Assembly (NCBI GenBank): GCA_963734185.1
Contig: CAVTGA010000002.1
Location: 1,736,001 to 1,800,000 of the forward strand
DNA from: PALSA-894 sp963734185
Lineage (GTDB): Bacteria > Pseudomonadota > Alphaproteobacteria > Rhizobiales > Xanthobacteraceae
Length of the DNA: 64,000 nucleotides
Direction: 5' to 3'
Below, piece by piece: positions 7,056 through 16,067 of the stretch. The position numbers were made by a program, and so were the translations under genes. Below the pieces are notes generated by a model. It was not told the origin of the DNA. It saw only the letters and a program-made list of their open reading frames with translations, and did not search any database. Numbering within the stretch: the stretch's first letter is position 1; each line of letters opens with the position of its first letter.

Positions 7056-8570
7056 TCAGGCGTGCGGTATCATGTTCCTCCAGCCCAAGAGGCGGCCGCG
7101 ACCACTGCGGGCTCGCGGCGCTGAATTCTCCGGCCGCACATCCGACGCGCGTGCTACCCATTTTTTCGGATTGAAGAACAACTTCTCGATCCGATGCGCC
7201 ATGTGCACGACAATGATAAGTGCGAACCAGTTGAAGGGGGAAATGTCCCAAATCGCGAATTCGAGCAGTCCGGCTACGCTGACGGTAACAACCAGAATCC
7301 ACCACATCCAGCGCATCACGTGGTCGTCAGTCTCCTTTACACCGTATTCCCAGGCGTCCGGCGGGCCCTTGCAGAGTAGACGCCATCGGTTGAACCCGAT
7401 GAAAAGCCCCGCCAAGACCATCAGGGCCGCCGGCTGAAACTCCGTCCATTCCTTCTTGAATCGCTTGTGGCCAGCGCCACGGTGGACCACGCGGTCGCCA
7501 AACGTGAGTAGATTGTCGAGGGCCATGGCGTGGACGAATGCCCCTTCCGTGCTGCCATGCACCGGGCTGTATACTTGGTCTTTCACCAGGGCGAGACGAG
7601 CGCCGTAGATCACGATCCTTCCGGTCAACAGCGGCGCGAGATCGGCGCGCTTGCCTCCGTCGAGGACATCCTGCGCGGATATCGTCGCGTGATAGGGGAT
7701 CGACACCGGATCGGTCGGCCGCCAGATTCCCGGGATCAAGCCTTCCGCGATCAGATGAAGCGCTCTTCGGAACGGTCCTACGTCGGACAACTCTCTGCAG
7801 ACTTCTCGAAGCTTGTCTTCAGCGCGCAGGCAGTTGAACGGCGCGGGTTCCAGTCCCCAGACCACCTCGAACTCCGCGGAATCTTGCCTGTGGTGCTTTT
7901 CACACTTGATCTCGGCCGACTTCCAAGTTGCCGGCAGCTTGGCGCAAATCATCTCGTAGATGGCGAAGGCGGCTGGTTTGTGTGCAGACGAGCCGCTTAG
8001 CGGGTAGAGCGGCGATTCGCCCAATTCGCTCTCAATCTCCGCCGATACGAGCTTCACCTTATCGTCCCGGGCGAGCCACTGAAGATCTTTCCTTGCCGGC
8101 GGCAGCGGACTCCTGGCAGCGATCATGAAGAGCGGGACGGACTTGTCGTTGTAGTCGTTGATGACGACGGCGGTCCGGGCGAAATGATCGCCCTCGCGCT
8201 CATGAATGAAGTAGATGTCGACGAGCACCGCCACGGGCTCGAAGCCGAGGATAGCCGCAAGCACATCGCCATGAAGCAGGTGTGAAGGCGGCCAGGATTC
8301 GTTGCGGCTGTTGACCGTCTCGTCGTCGACAAATACGACCGATATGTTGCCGCGATGATGGATCGGGTACCCTGCTGCGTAAATCTTGTAAAAGATGTTT
8401 GCCGATTGTCGCTTGGTCGCGCTTTCGAACCCGAACGGATCGACGACAGTAAGGAAGAAAACAGCAAACACAGCGAGCAGGGGCGCCAGGACGATCCATT
8501 TCCACGCGATCTGAAGCCTGCGAAGTGGGCCGAGCGAGGCGACGGCTGAGGGGCGGCCTTTCTTTGCCAT
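7056..8570 (-). CDS. CHASE2-domain membrane protein without output domain
   Basis: A 504-residue protein. An N-terminal membrane segment (WIVLAPLLAVFAVFFLTVV, near residue 26) is followed by a long extracytoplasmic part with CHASE2 marks: ISVVFVDDETV near residue 75, a WPPSHLLHGDVLAAI segment and VAVLVDIYF. IVIYGARLALVKDQVYSPVHG near residue 320 is the usual second half of the domain. Three C-terminal membrane segments follow (around residues 377, 415 and 440) and then a short basic tail. CHASE2 is normally the sensor of kinases, cyclases or phosphatases; here no catalytic domain is attached. AGGAAG precedes the ATG. The secreted SH3-like protein downstream is the likely partner. Confidence 0.8.
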   Translation of the reverse strand: MAKKGRPSAVASLGPLRRLQIAWKWIVLAPLLAVFAVFFLTVVDPFGFESATKRQSANIFYKIYAAGYPIHHRGNISVVFVDDETVNSRNESWPPSHLLHGDVLAAILGFEPVAVLVDIYFIHEREGDHFARTAVVINDYNDKSVPLFMIAARSPLPPARKDLQWLARDDKVKLVSAEIESELGESPLYPLSGSSAHKPAAFAIYEMICAKLPATWKSAEIKCEKHHRQDSAEFEVVWGLEPAPFNCLRAEDKLREVCRELSDVGPFRRALHLIAEGLIPGIWRPTDPVSIPYHATISAQDVLDGGKRADLAPLLTGRIVIYGARLALVKDQVYSPVHGSTEGAFVHAMALDNLLTFGDRVVHRGAGHKRFKKEWTEFQPAALMVLAGLFIGFNRWRLLCKGPPDAWEYGVKETDDHVMRWMWWILVVTVSVAGLLEFAIWDISPFNWFALIIVVHMAHRIEKLFFNPKKWVARASDVRPENSAPRARSGRGRLLGWRNMIPHA

Positions 8571-8772
8571 TGAGCGTTGCTTCCTGACGTTGGTTGCGCC
8601 GGCAGCTCATTAGCCATCATTGGCGCGCACGCGTAGCGCCGGTCTTCTTCTAGCAAGAATAGTATTCACTGAAAAGCAAGTCGCCGCGAGCCGGTGCGTC
8701 GCGTGCGGCCGCTCATACCCGGAACTGCGCAGGCGTCAGCGGGAGGGCTGAAAAGGCCATGACGGGATACGG
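8571..8772. other. Island junction and probable promoter region
   Basis: This stretch separates the CHASE2 gene from the 3' end of cobW. The 60 bases around 8640-8690 are the most AT-rich nearby and would suit the promoter of the CHASE2 operon. I see no integrase, tRNA end or clear attachment site. Confidence 0.4.
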
Positions 8773-9894
8773 TTAGCGGTCCACGCCGCCGAACGGCACC
8801 AGCGGATTGTCGATCAATGCGGCGCGGTCGGGCTGGTCCGGCCGGGCAATGCCGAGGAATGCGTCGAACAGGCCCTGGATCGCCTTGGGCTCGAGATCGT
8901 CGACGATGAACACCATGCGGGTGCGGCGGTCGGCGTCGGGCCAGGCGGGAAGCTGCGCCGGCGGATGGAAGATGTGCTGCACGCCGTGGATCACGAGCGG
9001 GGTCTCGGGCGTCTCGGCGATCTTCACCACGCCCTTGACGCGCAACAGCCGCGGCCCGTGCATGGAGCGGATCAGCTCGAGGAACATCTCGAGACCGCTG
9101 AGCGGGATCGCGGCATCGCTGGTCAGCGCGAACGAATGGATGCGCGCGCTGTGCCGGTTCACGTCATGGGCGTGATCGTGGTGGTGTGCGTGCGGCTGCG
9201 CAAAAGCTTCCTCGGCAAGCCAGCGCTTCACGTCGGCGACTTTCGTGTCCGGATCGTACAGGCCGCAATCGAGCAGCCGCGCCGGGGCCGCCTCGCCGGC
9301 GGCGGCATCGAGCACGACGGCGGCCGGATTCAGCCGCTTGAGCAGCGTTCGCAGCTGCGCCGCGGAATCGCGCAGCGCCGGCGTCGTGGCGAGGTCGGTC
9401 TTGGTCAGCACGATGCGGTCGGCGACCGCGGCCTGTTTGACCGACTCGTCATGCGCGTGAAGCGTGGCCAGCCCGTTGACCGCGTCGACCACCGTGATGA
9501 CGCCGTCGAGCCGGAAGCGCAGCGTCAGATACGGATGCGCCATCACGGTGTGCAGCACCGGCGCCGGATCGGCCAGCCCGGTGGTCTCGACGATCACGCG
9601 ATCGAACGCGACGCGGCCGTTGTCGCGGTCGCGCAACAGCTTCTCCATCGCGTTGACCAGGTCGCCGCGCACGGTGCAGCACAGGCAGCCGCTCGCCAAC
9701 AGCACCACGCCGTCGGACACATGCTCGACCAGCAGATGGTCGAGCCCGATCTCGCCGAACTCGTTGATCAGCACCGCGGTGCCGGCAAGCGCGGGATCCT
9801 TGAGCAGGCGGTTGAGCAGGGTGGTCTTGCCGGCGCCGAGGAAGCCGGTGAGTACGCTCAGCGGAATCGGTGCTGGGGCGCGCGCGGCGCTCAT
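8773..9894 (-). CDS. CobW/COG0523-family metallochaperone GTPase
   Basis: A 373-residue G3E GTPase. Walker A GFLGAGKTT lies at residues 17-25, the metal-binding CXCC motif GCLCC at 69-73, switch II ETTGLADPAP follows, and TKTD provides the guanine-specificity loop. A His/Asp-rich stretch (PHAHHHDHAHD) before the C-terminal CobW_C domain should bind zinc or another metal. Proteins of this family deliver metals such as Zn or Co to target enzymes; which target applies here is open. The ATG overlaps the stop of the carboxypeptidase gene (ATGA), so they are co-translated. A decayed copy of its 3' end lies at 6290-6425. Confidence 0.92.
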   Translation of the reverse strand: MSAARAPAPIPLSVLTGFLGAGKTTLLNRLLKDPALAGTAVLINEFGEIGLDHLLVEHVSDGVVLLASGCLCCTVRGDLVNAMEKLLRDRDNGRVAFDRVIVETTGLADPAPVLHTVMAHPYLTLRFRLDGVITVVDAVNGLATLHAHDESVKQAAVADRIVLTKTDLATTPALRDSAAQLRTLLKRLNPAAVVLDAAAGEAAPARLLDCGLYDPDTKVADVKRWLAEEAFAQPHAHHHDHAHDVNRHSARIHSFALTSDAAIPLSGLEMFLELIRSMHGPRLLRVKGVVKIAETPETPLVIHGVQHIFHPPAQLPAWPDADRRTRMVFIVDDLEPKAIQGLFDAFLGIARPDQPDRAALIDNPLVPFGGVDR

Positions 9895-11414
9895 TGCTTG
9901 CGGGCGGCGTTCTTGGTGCCGTTCTTGGCCGCGGTCTTCGTGTCTTTCTTGGCGGCCTTCCTGTCGGGCGCCGCCGCGGTCTTCTTCTTCTCCGCTCGCG
10001 CGGGCTTGGCGGCGACCTTGGGCGCGGCCTGCTTCGGCTTTTCGGCGGCAGCCGGAGTGGGGGGCGCCGCGGCCGGCTGCGTGGTCGCTGCGGCCGGCGT
10101 GAAGGTCGAGGTCTGCGCCGGCGGCGTATAGGTGAAGCCGGTGGCGGCCGCATTCGTTGCGGGTACGGCGGACGGTGCGGGTGCGGCCGCTTGCGTGACC
10201 GGGACAGTGGTCACCTTCGCGTTGCGCTTGCTCGTCGGCCGCGCGGCGATCGCAGTGTCGCCCGGCTTCCGCGCCGGCCCGGTGTAGACCACGATCGGCG
10301 GCATCGAGGGCGGCAGGTCGACCAGCAGCGACACGTGCTTGTTCGGGCTTGCCGTGCGCAGGCCGTGGGTGAGCACCGCGAAGGCCGAGCTCGGATCGGG
10401 GTCGTTGTTGTTCACCACCAGCTCTTCGGCGTCGTCCTCGGAGGCCGGGCGGCGGCGGTTCCTGCCGCACATCTCCTCGCGCAGGTTCGGCGGCGCGGCG
10501 GCGATCGGCTGCAGCGCATCGACCGTGCCGAGCGAGGGCAGCAGCCAGGTCAGGCCCGAGCCGAGGAAACCCTTCTCGAACAGCTGCGCCGCCTTCTCGG
10601 AGCGGATGCGCCCCGAGGGAGCGCCCATGACGACGACGATCAGGCGCTTGCCGTTGCGCGTGGCGGTCGCGACCACGTTGAAGCCGGAGGCGCAGATGAA
10701 GCCGGTCTTCATGCCATCGGCGCCGGGATAGTGGCCGATCAGGCCGTTGGTGTTGCGCATCAAGCGGCGGCCGAAGCGGATCGCCGGGATGCGCCAGTAC
10801 ATCTCGTATTCGGGGAATTCGCGTAAGACCGCGCGCGCCAGGATCGCGATGTCGCGTGCCGACGAGATCTGCTCCTCGGCGGGCAGGCCGTTCGGGTTGA
10901 CCCAGCTGGATTGCGTCATGCCGAGGCGCTGCGAGGCGCGGTTCATCTCGTCGGCGAATTTCTCGATCGAGCCCGAGACGCCCTCGGCGAGCACGACCGC
11001 CATGTCGTTTGCCGATTTCACCATCAGCATCTTCAGGGCGTTGTCGACCGTCACCGTGGTGCCGACCGCGAAGCCCATCTTGGAAGGGGCCTGCGCCGAC
11101 GCATTCCCGGACACGCGCAACAGCGTGTCGAAGCCGATGCGGCGTTCCTTGACGGCGCGCAAGGTCACATAGGCGGTCATCAGCTTGGTGACGGAGGCCG
11201 GATACCACGGATAGGTGGCATGCTCGGCATGCAGCACCTTGCCCGAATCGGCCTCGACCATCAGCAGCGCTTCGGCCGCGGCCGGGCGCACTGCGAGCGT
11301 GCCTGCCGCCAGTGCGGCGATTGCCATCAGGGTGAACGTCGGAGCAGAGAAAAGTTTCACGATTTCGGGGTCCGGTTTGGTTCGACGGGCCTCGGAACGG
11401 GTCGCTCCTGGCAT
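9891..11414 (-). CDS. D-alanyl-D-alanine carboxypeptidase (peptidase S11)
   Basis: A penicillin-binding-protein-type carboxypeptidase that trims the terminal D-Ala of peptidoglycan stem peptides in the periplasm. The three active-site motifs are present, numbered from the ATG at 11414: SVTK (74-77), SAN (134-136) and KTG (236-238). The signal peptide begins at VKLFSAPTF, so a GTG at 11360 may be the true start. The last 100 or so residues are a low-complexity Ala/Lys/Pro tail, unusual in length, which could contact the negatively charged wall. The gene overlaps cobW downstream. No C-terminal amphipathic anchor is obvious. Confidence 0.92.
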   Translation of the reverse strand: MPGATRSEARRTKPDPEIVKLFSAPTFTLMAIAALAAGTLAVRPAAAEALLMVEADSGKVLHAEHATYPWYPASVTKLMTAYVTLRAVKERRIGFDTLLRVSGNASAQAPSKMGFAVGTTVTVDNALKMLMVKSANDMAVVLAEGVSGSIEKFADEMNRASQRLGMTQSSWVNPNGLPAEEQISSARDIAILARAVLREFPEYEMYWRIPAIRFGRRLMRNTNGLIGHYPGADGMKTGFICASGFNVVATATRNGKRLIVVVMGAPSGRIRSEKAAQLFEKGFLGSGLTWLLPSLGTVDALQPIAAAPPNLREEMCGRNRRRPASEDDAEELVVNNNDPDPSSAFAVLTHGLRTASPNKHVSLLVDLPPSMPPIVVYTGPARKPGDTAIAARPTSKRNAKVTTVPVTQAAAPAPSAVPATNAAATGFTYTPPAQTSTFTPAAATTQPAAAPPTPAAAEKPKQAAPKVAAKPARAEKKKTAAAPDRKAAKKDTKTAAKNGTKNAARKQ

Positions 11415-11554
11415 TGCTGGCGGTAGTCGCTATCTAAACCGAACCGGCGGGGAACGCAAAGCCGGATCTCGGCCGCGCATTCGCATGTGGTTTATGCTAG
11501 CCCAAAGGCTAATCGTTTAGGAAAGCGACGAAATTTCGGCATGAGGAGGCCGCC

Positions 11555-12721
11555 ATGACTGCCTGTATCGTGGGGTGGGCGCATACGCCGTTCGGCCGGC
11601 TCGACACCGAGACGGTCGAGAGCCTGATCGTGCGCGTCGCCAATGCGGCGCTCGCCGACGCCGGGGTAGCGGCCGCCGACGTCGACGAGATCGTGCTCGG
11701 CCACTTCAATGCCGGCTTCTCGGCGCAGGATTTTACCGCCTCGTTGGTGCTGCAAGCCTCGCCCGATCTGCGCTTCAAGCGTGCGACGCGGGTGGAGAAT
11801 GCCTGCGCCACCGGCTCGGCGGCGGTGCACCAGGGCATCCGCGCGATCGAGGCGAAGGCCGCGCGCATCGTGCTCGTGGTCGGCGCCGAGCAGATGACCA
11901 CCACGCCCGCACCCGAGATCGGGCGCAACCTGTTGAAGGCCTCCTACGTGCGCGAGGAGGCCAGTATCGAGGGTGGCTTTGCCGGCATCTTCGGCAAGAT
12001 CGCGGGCGCCTACTTCCAGCGCCACGGCGACCAGTCCGACGCGCTCGCCATGATCGCAGCCAAGAACCACAAGAACGGGGTGGGCAATCCCTACGCGCAG
12101 ATGCGCAAGGATCTGGGCTACGAGTTCTGCCGCACCGAGAGCGACAAGAACCCGTTCGTGGCCGGCCCGCTGAAGCGCACCGACTGCTCGCTGGTGTCGG
12201 ACGGCGCTGCCGCCGTGGTGCTCGCCGACGTTCCGACCGCGCTCGCGCTCAACAAGGCGGTGGTGTTCCGCGCCGCCGCGCACGTGCAGGACTTCCTGCC
12301 GATGTCCAAGCGCGACATCCTCAAGTTCGAGGGCTGCACGCAGGCTTGGCAGCGCGCGCTGCGACAGGCCGGGATCGTGCTCGGCGATCTCTCCTTCGTC
12401 GAGACGCACGACTGCTTCACCATCGCGGAGCTGATCGAGTACGAGGCCATGGGGCTCGTGCCCGAGGGCCAAGGCGCGCGCGCCATCAAGGATGGCGTGA
12501 CCGCCAAGGACGGCGCGCTGCCGGTCAACCCGTCGGGCGGGCTGAAGGCGAAGGGCCACCCGATCGGCGCGACCGGCGTGTCGATGCACGCGCTCACCGC
12601 GATGCAGCTGTGTGGGAGCGCGGGCGATATCCAGGTGAAGGACGCGCGCCTCGGCGGCATCTTCAACATGGGCGGCGCGGCGGTGGCGAATTACGTGAGT
12701 ATTCTGGAACGGATCAAGTGA
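11555..12721 (+). CDS. Thiolase-family protein (SCP2/SCP-x type)
   Basis: A 388-residue thiolase. The nucleophilic cysteine is Cys84 in VENACATGSAA; the acyl-CoA histidines are in ETHDCFTIAE and in GGLKAKGHPIGATG. At the C terminus the second catalytic cysteine region (usually CXG) reads FNMGGAAVANY and lacks cysteine. This is typical of the SCP2-thiolase branch of lipid-transfer-protein thiolases. It probably cleaves or forms a 3-oxoacyl-CoA; the substrate is unknown. GAGGAGG-like sequence precedes the ATG. The gene is divergent from the carboxypeptidase, with a 140-bp shared promoter region. Confidence 0.88.
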   Translation: MTACIVGWAHTPFGRLDTETVESLIVRVANAALADAGVAAADVDEIVLGHFNAGFSAQDFTASLVLQASPDLRFKRATRVENACATGSAAVHQGIRAIEAKAARIVLVVGAEQMTTTPAPEIGRNLLKASYVREEASIEGGFAGIFGKIAGAYFQRHGDQSDALAMIAAKNHKNGVGNPYAQMRKDLGYEFCRTESDKNPFVAGPLKRTDCSLVSDGAAAVVLADVPTALALNKAVVFRAAAHVQDFLPMSKRDILKFEGCTQAWQRALRQAGIVLGDLSFVETHDCFTIAELIEYEAMGLVPEGQGARAIKDGVTAKDGALPVNPSGGLKAKGHPIGATGVSMHALTAMQLCGSAGDIQVKDARLGGIFNMGGAAVANYVSILERIK

Positions 12722-13068
12722 GGCGCTGAGCGCCCTCATTCGAGAACCAGCCGTTGAAAATGTGAATGGTCAGCGTGCCGAATGCCACGAACATAGCCAC
12801 GGCAAGCACCTTGCTGTTCCTGTCGGCGATTGCGCCGGCGAGCGTGCGATCGAATCGCCAGCGCGAAGCCGTAGATCGGGACGATGCAGACGGTGATTCC
12901 CTCACTCAGCATGTAGCCGAGGGCCGGGACGCTGAAATACGGCCTTCTACCGCGCGCGATGCGCACGACAAGCTCGCAGACGACAAAGGAGAAACCGACG
13001 ACGAACGGCAGCGTTTCGTACCACTGCGCACTATCCGTCGTGAGAAGATCCCTGATCGAATCCGACAT
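12714..13068 (-). pseudogene. Membrane protein gene with probable frameshift
   Basis: The first frame (from 13068) encodes a plausible membrane protein with ETLPFVVGFSFVVCELVVRI and LSEGITVCIVPIYGFALAI, but then becomes an Arg-rich nonsense tail. A second frame, open from about 12860 to 12714, continues with RFDRTLAGAIADRN and the hydrophobic segment VLAVAMFVAFGTLTIHIF. Joining the two at about 12855 gives a coherent three-segment membrane protein of about 115 residues. I infer a single frameshift. The family is not recognised. It directly follows the small gene at 13070-13276 (1 bp apart). Confidence 0.45.
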
Positions 13069-13069
13069 G

Positions 13070-13276
13070 TCACGGACTGACGAGCAGGATCGCCTTATGA
13101 AGGGCTGTCGCCACGGCGGCCGAAAATCCCGGAAGGAATTTCTCGAAAGCGAGCCAAAGGAATATCAGGCTCGCCGCTGCGACAGAGTGAGTGCACACCT
13201 GTGCGACGATCTCGGCGACTCGTCGGTTGCGGACTTGGTTCATGAAACTGCAAGTAACATTTCGGACCTGCATCAC
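13070..13276 (-). CDS. Small membrane protein, family unknown
   Basis: A frame of up to 68 residues with one strong hydrophobic helix (SVAAASLIFLWLAFEKFL) and a second weaker one. An in-frame ATG at 13243 (MNQVRNRRVAEIV) may be the true start. It stops one base before the start of the next membrane-protein frame, suggesting a translationally coupled pair. No homologous family is recognised and no clear ribosome site is present, so confidence is limited. Confidence 0.45.
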   Translation of the reverse strand: MMQVRNVTCSFMNQVRNRRVAEIVAQVCTHSVAAASLIFLWLAFEKFLPGFSAAVATALHKAILLVSP

Positions 13277-13382
13277 ACAAGATAGCGGGGCGGGCAGAGC
13301 GGAAATCGAGCAGCGCTAAATCCGAAGTAAGTCTTGCGGATCCTCCTCAGCCTGAACGGGCGGATCAATCAAATCCCGAATC

Positions 13383-15206
13383 CTATCCCGCCTCTTGCAG
13401 CTCCGCCGCGGGTTCGCCCGGCGCGTCGACGTGGGCGGGCTTGCTCGGCGCCGGCGCGAGGAACTGCGCCCAGGCGAGCTCGGCGAAGCGGCCGCCCTTG
13501 GCGACCAGTTCGTCGAACGGGCCGCTCTCGACGATGCGCCCATGATCGAACACCAGAATGCGGGTCGCCTTGCGGATGGTGGCGAGGCGGTGGGCGATGA
13601 CGAAGGTGGTGCGCCCCTTCATCACCTCGTCGAGCGCAGCCTGGACCTTGGCTTCGGTGGTGGCATCGAGCGAGCTCGTCGCCTCGTCGAGGATGAGGAT
13701 CGGCGGATCCTTGATCAGTGCGCGCGCGATGGAGAGGCGCTGGCGCTCGCCGCCCGACAGCGAGCGCCCGCGCTCCCCGACGATGCCGTCGAAACCGTCC
13801 GGCTGGCGCTCGATGAACTCAAGCGCCTGCGCGCGCGCCGCGGCGGTGCGCAGCTCCTCGGGCGTCGCGTCCGGCCGGCCGACGCGCAGGTTGTCGGCGA
13901 TCGAGCGGTTGAACAGCAGCGGCTCCTGGAACACCACGCCGATGTAGTGGCGCAGGCAGGCGAGCTTGAACGCCTTGATGTCCATGCCGTCGATCTTGAT
14001 CACGCCGGACTGCGGATCGAAGGCGCGATGCAGCAGGGCGAGCGCGGTCGACTTGCCGGCGCCGGTCGATCCGACCAGCGCCACGGTCTCGCCCGGCAGC
14101 ACGGCAAAATTCAACTCGGTCACGGCCGAGCGCTTGCCATCGTAGGAGAACGACACGTTCTCGAATTCGACCAGGCCGCGCACGCGGCCGGGATCGATCG
14201 CGTCGGGCCGATCGCGCACCGCCGGCACGGTGTCGAGCACCCCGAAGAACTCGCGCAGGCGCGGGGCGTCCATGATGATGCGGTTGGCGAAGCCGACCGC
14301 CTGCTCCAGCCGCACGATCAGGAGCGCCGAGAAATTCATGAAGGTCACGATCTGGCCGATGCTGGTGGTGGCGGGATCGTTGAGATGCAGGTACATGCCG
14401 AGCAGGAAGATCGACAGCATGGTGATGGTGGTGGAGGCGCGCGTCAGCACCGCGATGATCGCCCACCAGGACAGCACCGGCATCTGCGCGGCGAGCAGCC
14501 GGTCGACGATTGCACGCAGGCCGGTGACCTCGGCCTCGACGCGGGCAAAGCCCTGCACCAGCGCGATGTTGCTGAGCGCGTCCGAGGTGCGCTCGGCGAG
14601 CGCCGTGTAGTGGGCCTCGACCGAGCCCTGCAGCACCTCGGTCTTGCGCATCACCAGCGCGATCAGCCCGGCGAAGACGACGCACAGGACGATCAGGAGT
14701 CCGGCGAGGCGCCAGTTCACCAACAGCGAGAGCGGCAGCAGCACCAAGAGCGCCACGAACGCCGCGCAGTGCTCGCGGAAGAAGGCGAGCCACAGCGCCC
14801 ACAGCGAGTCGACGCCGGCGAGCATGACCTTGATCAGCCGTCCCGAATGGGTGCCGCCGTGATACGCGAGGGGCAGTTGCAGCACGTGCTCGAAGTAATC
14901 GGTCAGCACCGCCTGGCGGCGGCGGTGCGACAGGCGGTCGGCGTGCAGCGCCACCAGCACGCCGCAGGCGATGGTGAACAGCCCGAAGCCGACCCAGGCG
15001 GCGAGGAGCGTGCCGAGATCGCTGAAGCTCGGGGCCGACCCGGAGGCTTGCCCGCGTATCAGCGTGTCGATGATTCGACCGAACAGCACGGGCTCGGCGA
15101 ACTGCGCGGCCGCCAGCGCGATATTGGCGATCGCCAGGATCCAGCCGAGCCGGGCTTCGGGGCCGAGCAGGCGGAGCACGCGGGCGTAAAGGCGCAGGAA
15201 ATTCAT
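13383..15206 (-). CDS. ndvA: Cyclic beta-1,2-glucan ABC exporter (NdvA/ChvA type)
   Basis: A 607-residue half-transporter with a membrane domain (six segments, residues about 1-315) fused to an ATPase. The ATPase has Walker A GSTGAGKST, signature LSGGERQR, Walker B ILILDEATSSLD and H-loop IAHRLATIRKA. The N terminus FLRLYARVLRLLGPEAR and the overall pattern match the NdvA/ChvA family, which exports cyclic beta-1,2-glucan to the periplasm in Rhizobiales. The protein should work as a homodimer in the inner membrane. The glucan synthase (NdvB) is not in the window. The C-terminal 25 residues are a Pro/Ala-rich extension. Confidence 0.82.
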   Translation of the reverse strand: MNFLRLYARVLRLLGPEARLGWILAIANIALAAAQFAEPVLFGRIIDTLIRGQASGSAPSFSDLGTLLAAWVGFGLFTIACGVLVALHADRLSHRRRQAVLTDYFEHVLQLPLAYHGGTHSGRLIKVMLAGVDSLWALWLAFFREHCAAFVALLVLLPLSLLVNWRLAGLLIVLCVVFAGLIALVMRKTEVLQGSVEAHYTALAERTSDALSNIALVQGFARVEAEVTGLRAIVDRLLAAQMPVLSWWAIIAVLTRASTTITMLSIFLLGMYLHLNDPATTSIGQIVTFMNFSALLIVRLEQAVGFANRIIMDAPRLREFFGVLDTVPAVRDRPDAIDPGRVRGLVEFENVSFSYDGKRSAVTELNFAVLPGETVALVGSTGAGKSTALALLHRAFDPQSGVIKIDGMDIKAFKLACLRHYIGVVFQEPLLFNRSIADNLRVGRPDATPEELRTAAARAQALEFIERQPDGFDGIVGERGRSLSGGERQRLSIARALIKDPPILILDEATSSLDATTEAKVQAALDEVMKGRTTFVIAHRLATIRKATRILVFDHGRIVESGPFDELVAKGGRFAELAWAQFLAPAPSKPAHVDAPGEPAAELQEAG

Positions 15207-15296
15207 GGCGGGAAGTTCACACCGGCCCTAAAGCGGAAAACTCACTCTAGCGCAAAGGGTTCCCCTGGCAACGCGTTATCGACAGGCTCGCGCCGC

Positions 15297-16067
15297 TCAC
15301 CCCTGCGCGAAGCCCGAGCGCTGGGCCCAGCCGGTCATGCGCCGCTCCAGCATCGCCATCAGGGCGTACATGACGATGCCCTCGACCGCGAGCGCGATCA
15401 GCCCGGCGAAGATCAGCGGCACCTGGAACTGCGCCTGCGCCTGCAGCATCAGGTTGCCGATGCCTTCATTCGAAGCAACGCTCTCGGAGATCACCGCGCC
15501 CACGAAGGCAAGCGTGATCGCCACTTTGAGCGAGCCGAAGAAGTAGGGCAGCGAGCGCGGGATGCCGACCTTGCGCATGATGTCGAGCTTGGAGGCGCCG
15601 AGCGCCTTGAGCACGTCTTCGAGCTCGGGCTCGATGGTTGCGAGACCGGTGGCGACGTTCACCACGATCGGGAAGAACGAGATCAGGAACGCGGTCAATA
15701 CCGCCGGGATGAACCCGATCCCGAACCACAGCACCAGGATCGGCACCACGGCGACCTTGGGGATCGCATTGAAGCCGATCATCAGCGGGTAGAGGCCGGC
15801 ATAGACCGCGCGCGACCAGCCGACCGCGAGGCCGAGGAGCAGCCCGAAGCCGACCGCGAGCGCAAATCCAACCAGCGTGGAGCTCAAGGTGAACACCGAA
15901 TGCCGGTAGAGCGCCGGCCAGTAGTCGATGATCGCCTGGAACACGAGCGAGGGCGGCGGCAGGAAGAATTGCGGGATCCTGAAGATCCACACCGCCGCTT
16001 CCCACACGACGAACAGCGTCGCGGTCGCGAGCCAGGGGGCGAGCCGGACGGCGAGCGAGGTCTTCAT
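15297..16067 (-). CDS. ABC transporter permease, NitT/TauT (SsuC-like) family
   Basis: A 256-residue inner-membrane permease with about six segments and the cytoplasmic EAA loop ALGASKLDIMRKVGIPRSLP that docks on the ATPase. It follows the ATPase gene with an ATGA overlap and completes an importer of the nitrate/sulfonate/taurine/thiamine-precursor class. The substrate cannot be fixed from sequence. GLATIEPELEDVLKALGA precedes the loop, as is usual in the family. Confidence 0.9.
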   Translation of the reverse strand: MKTSLAVRLAPWLATATLFVVWEAAVWIFRIPQFFLPPPSLVFQAIIDYWPALYRHSVFTLSSTLVGFALAVGFGLLLGLAVGWSRAVYAGLYPLMIGFNAIPKVAVVPILVLWFGIGFIPAVLTAFLISFFPIVVNVATGLATIEPELEDVLKALGASKLDIMRKVGIPRSLPYFFGSLKVAITLAFVGAVISESVASNEGIGNLMLQAQAQFQVPLIFAGLIALAVEGIVMYALMAMLERRMTGWAQRSGFAQG

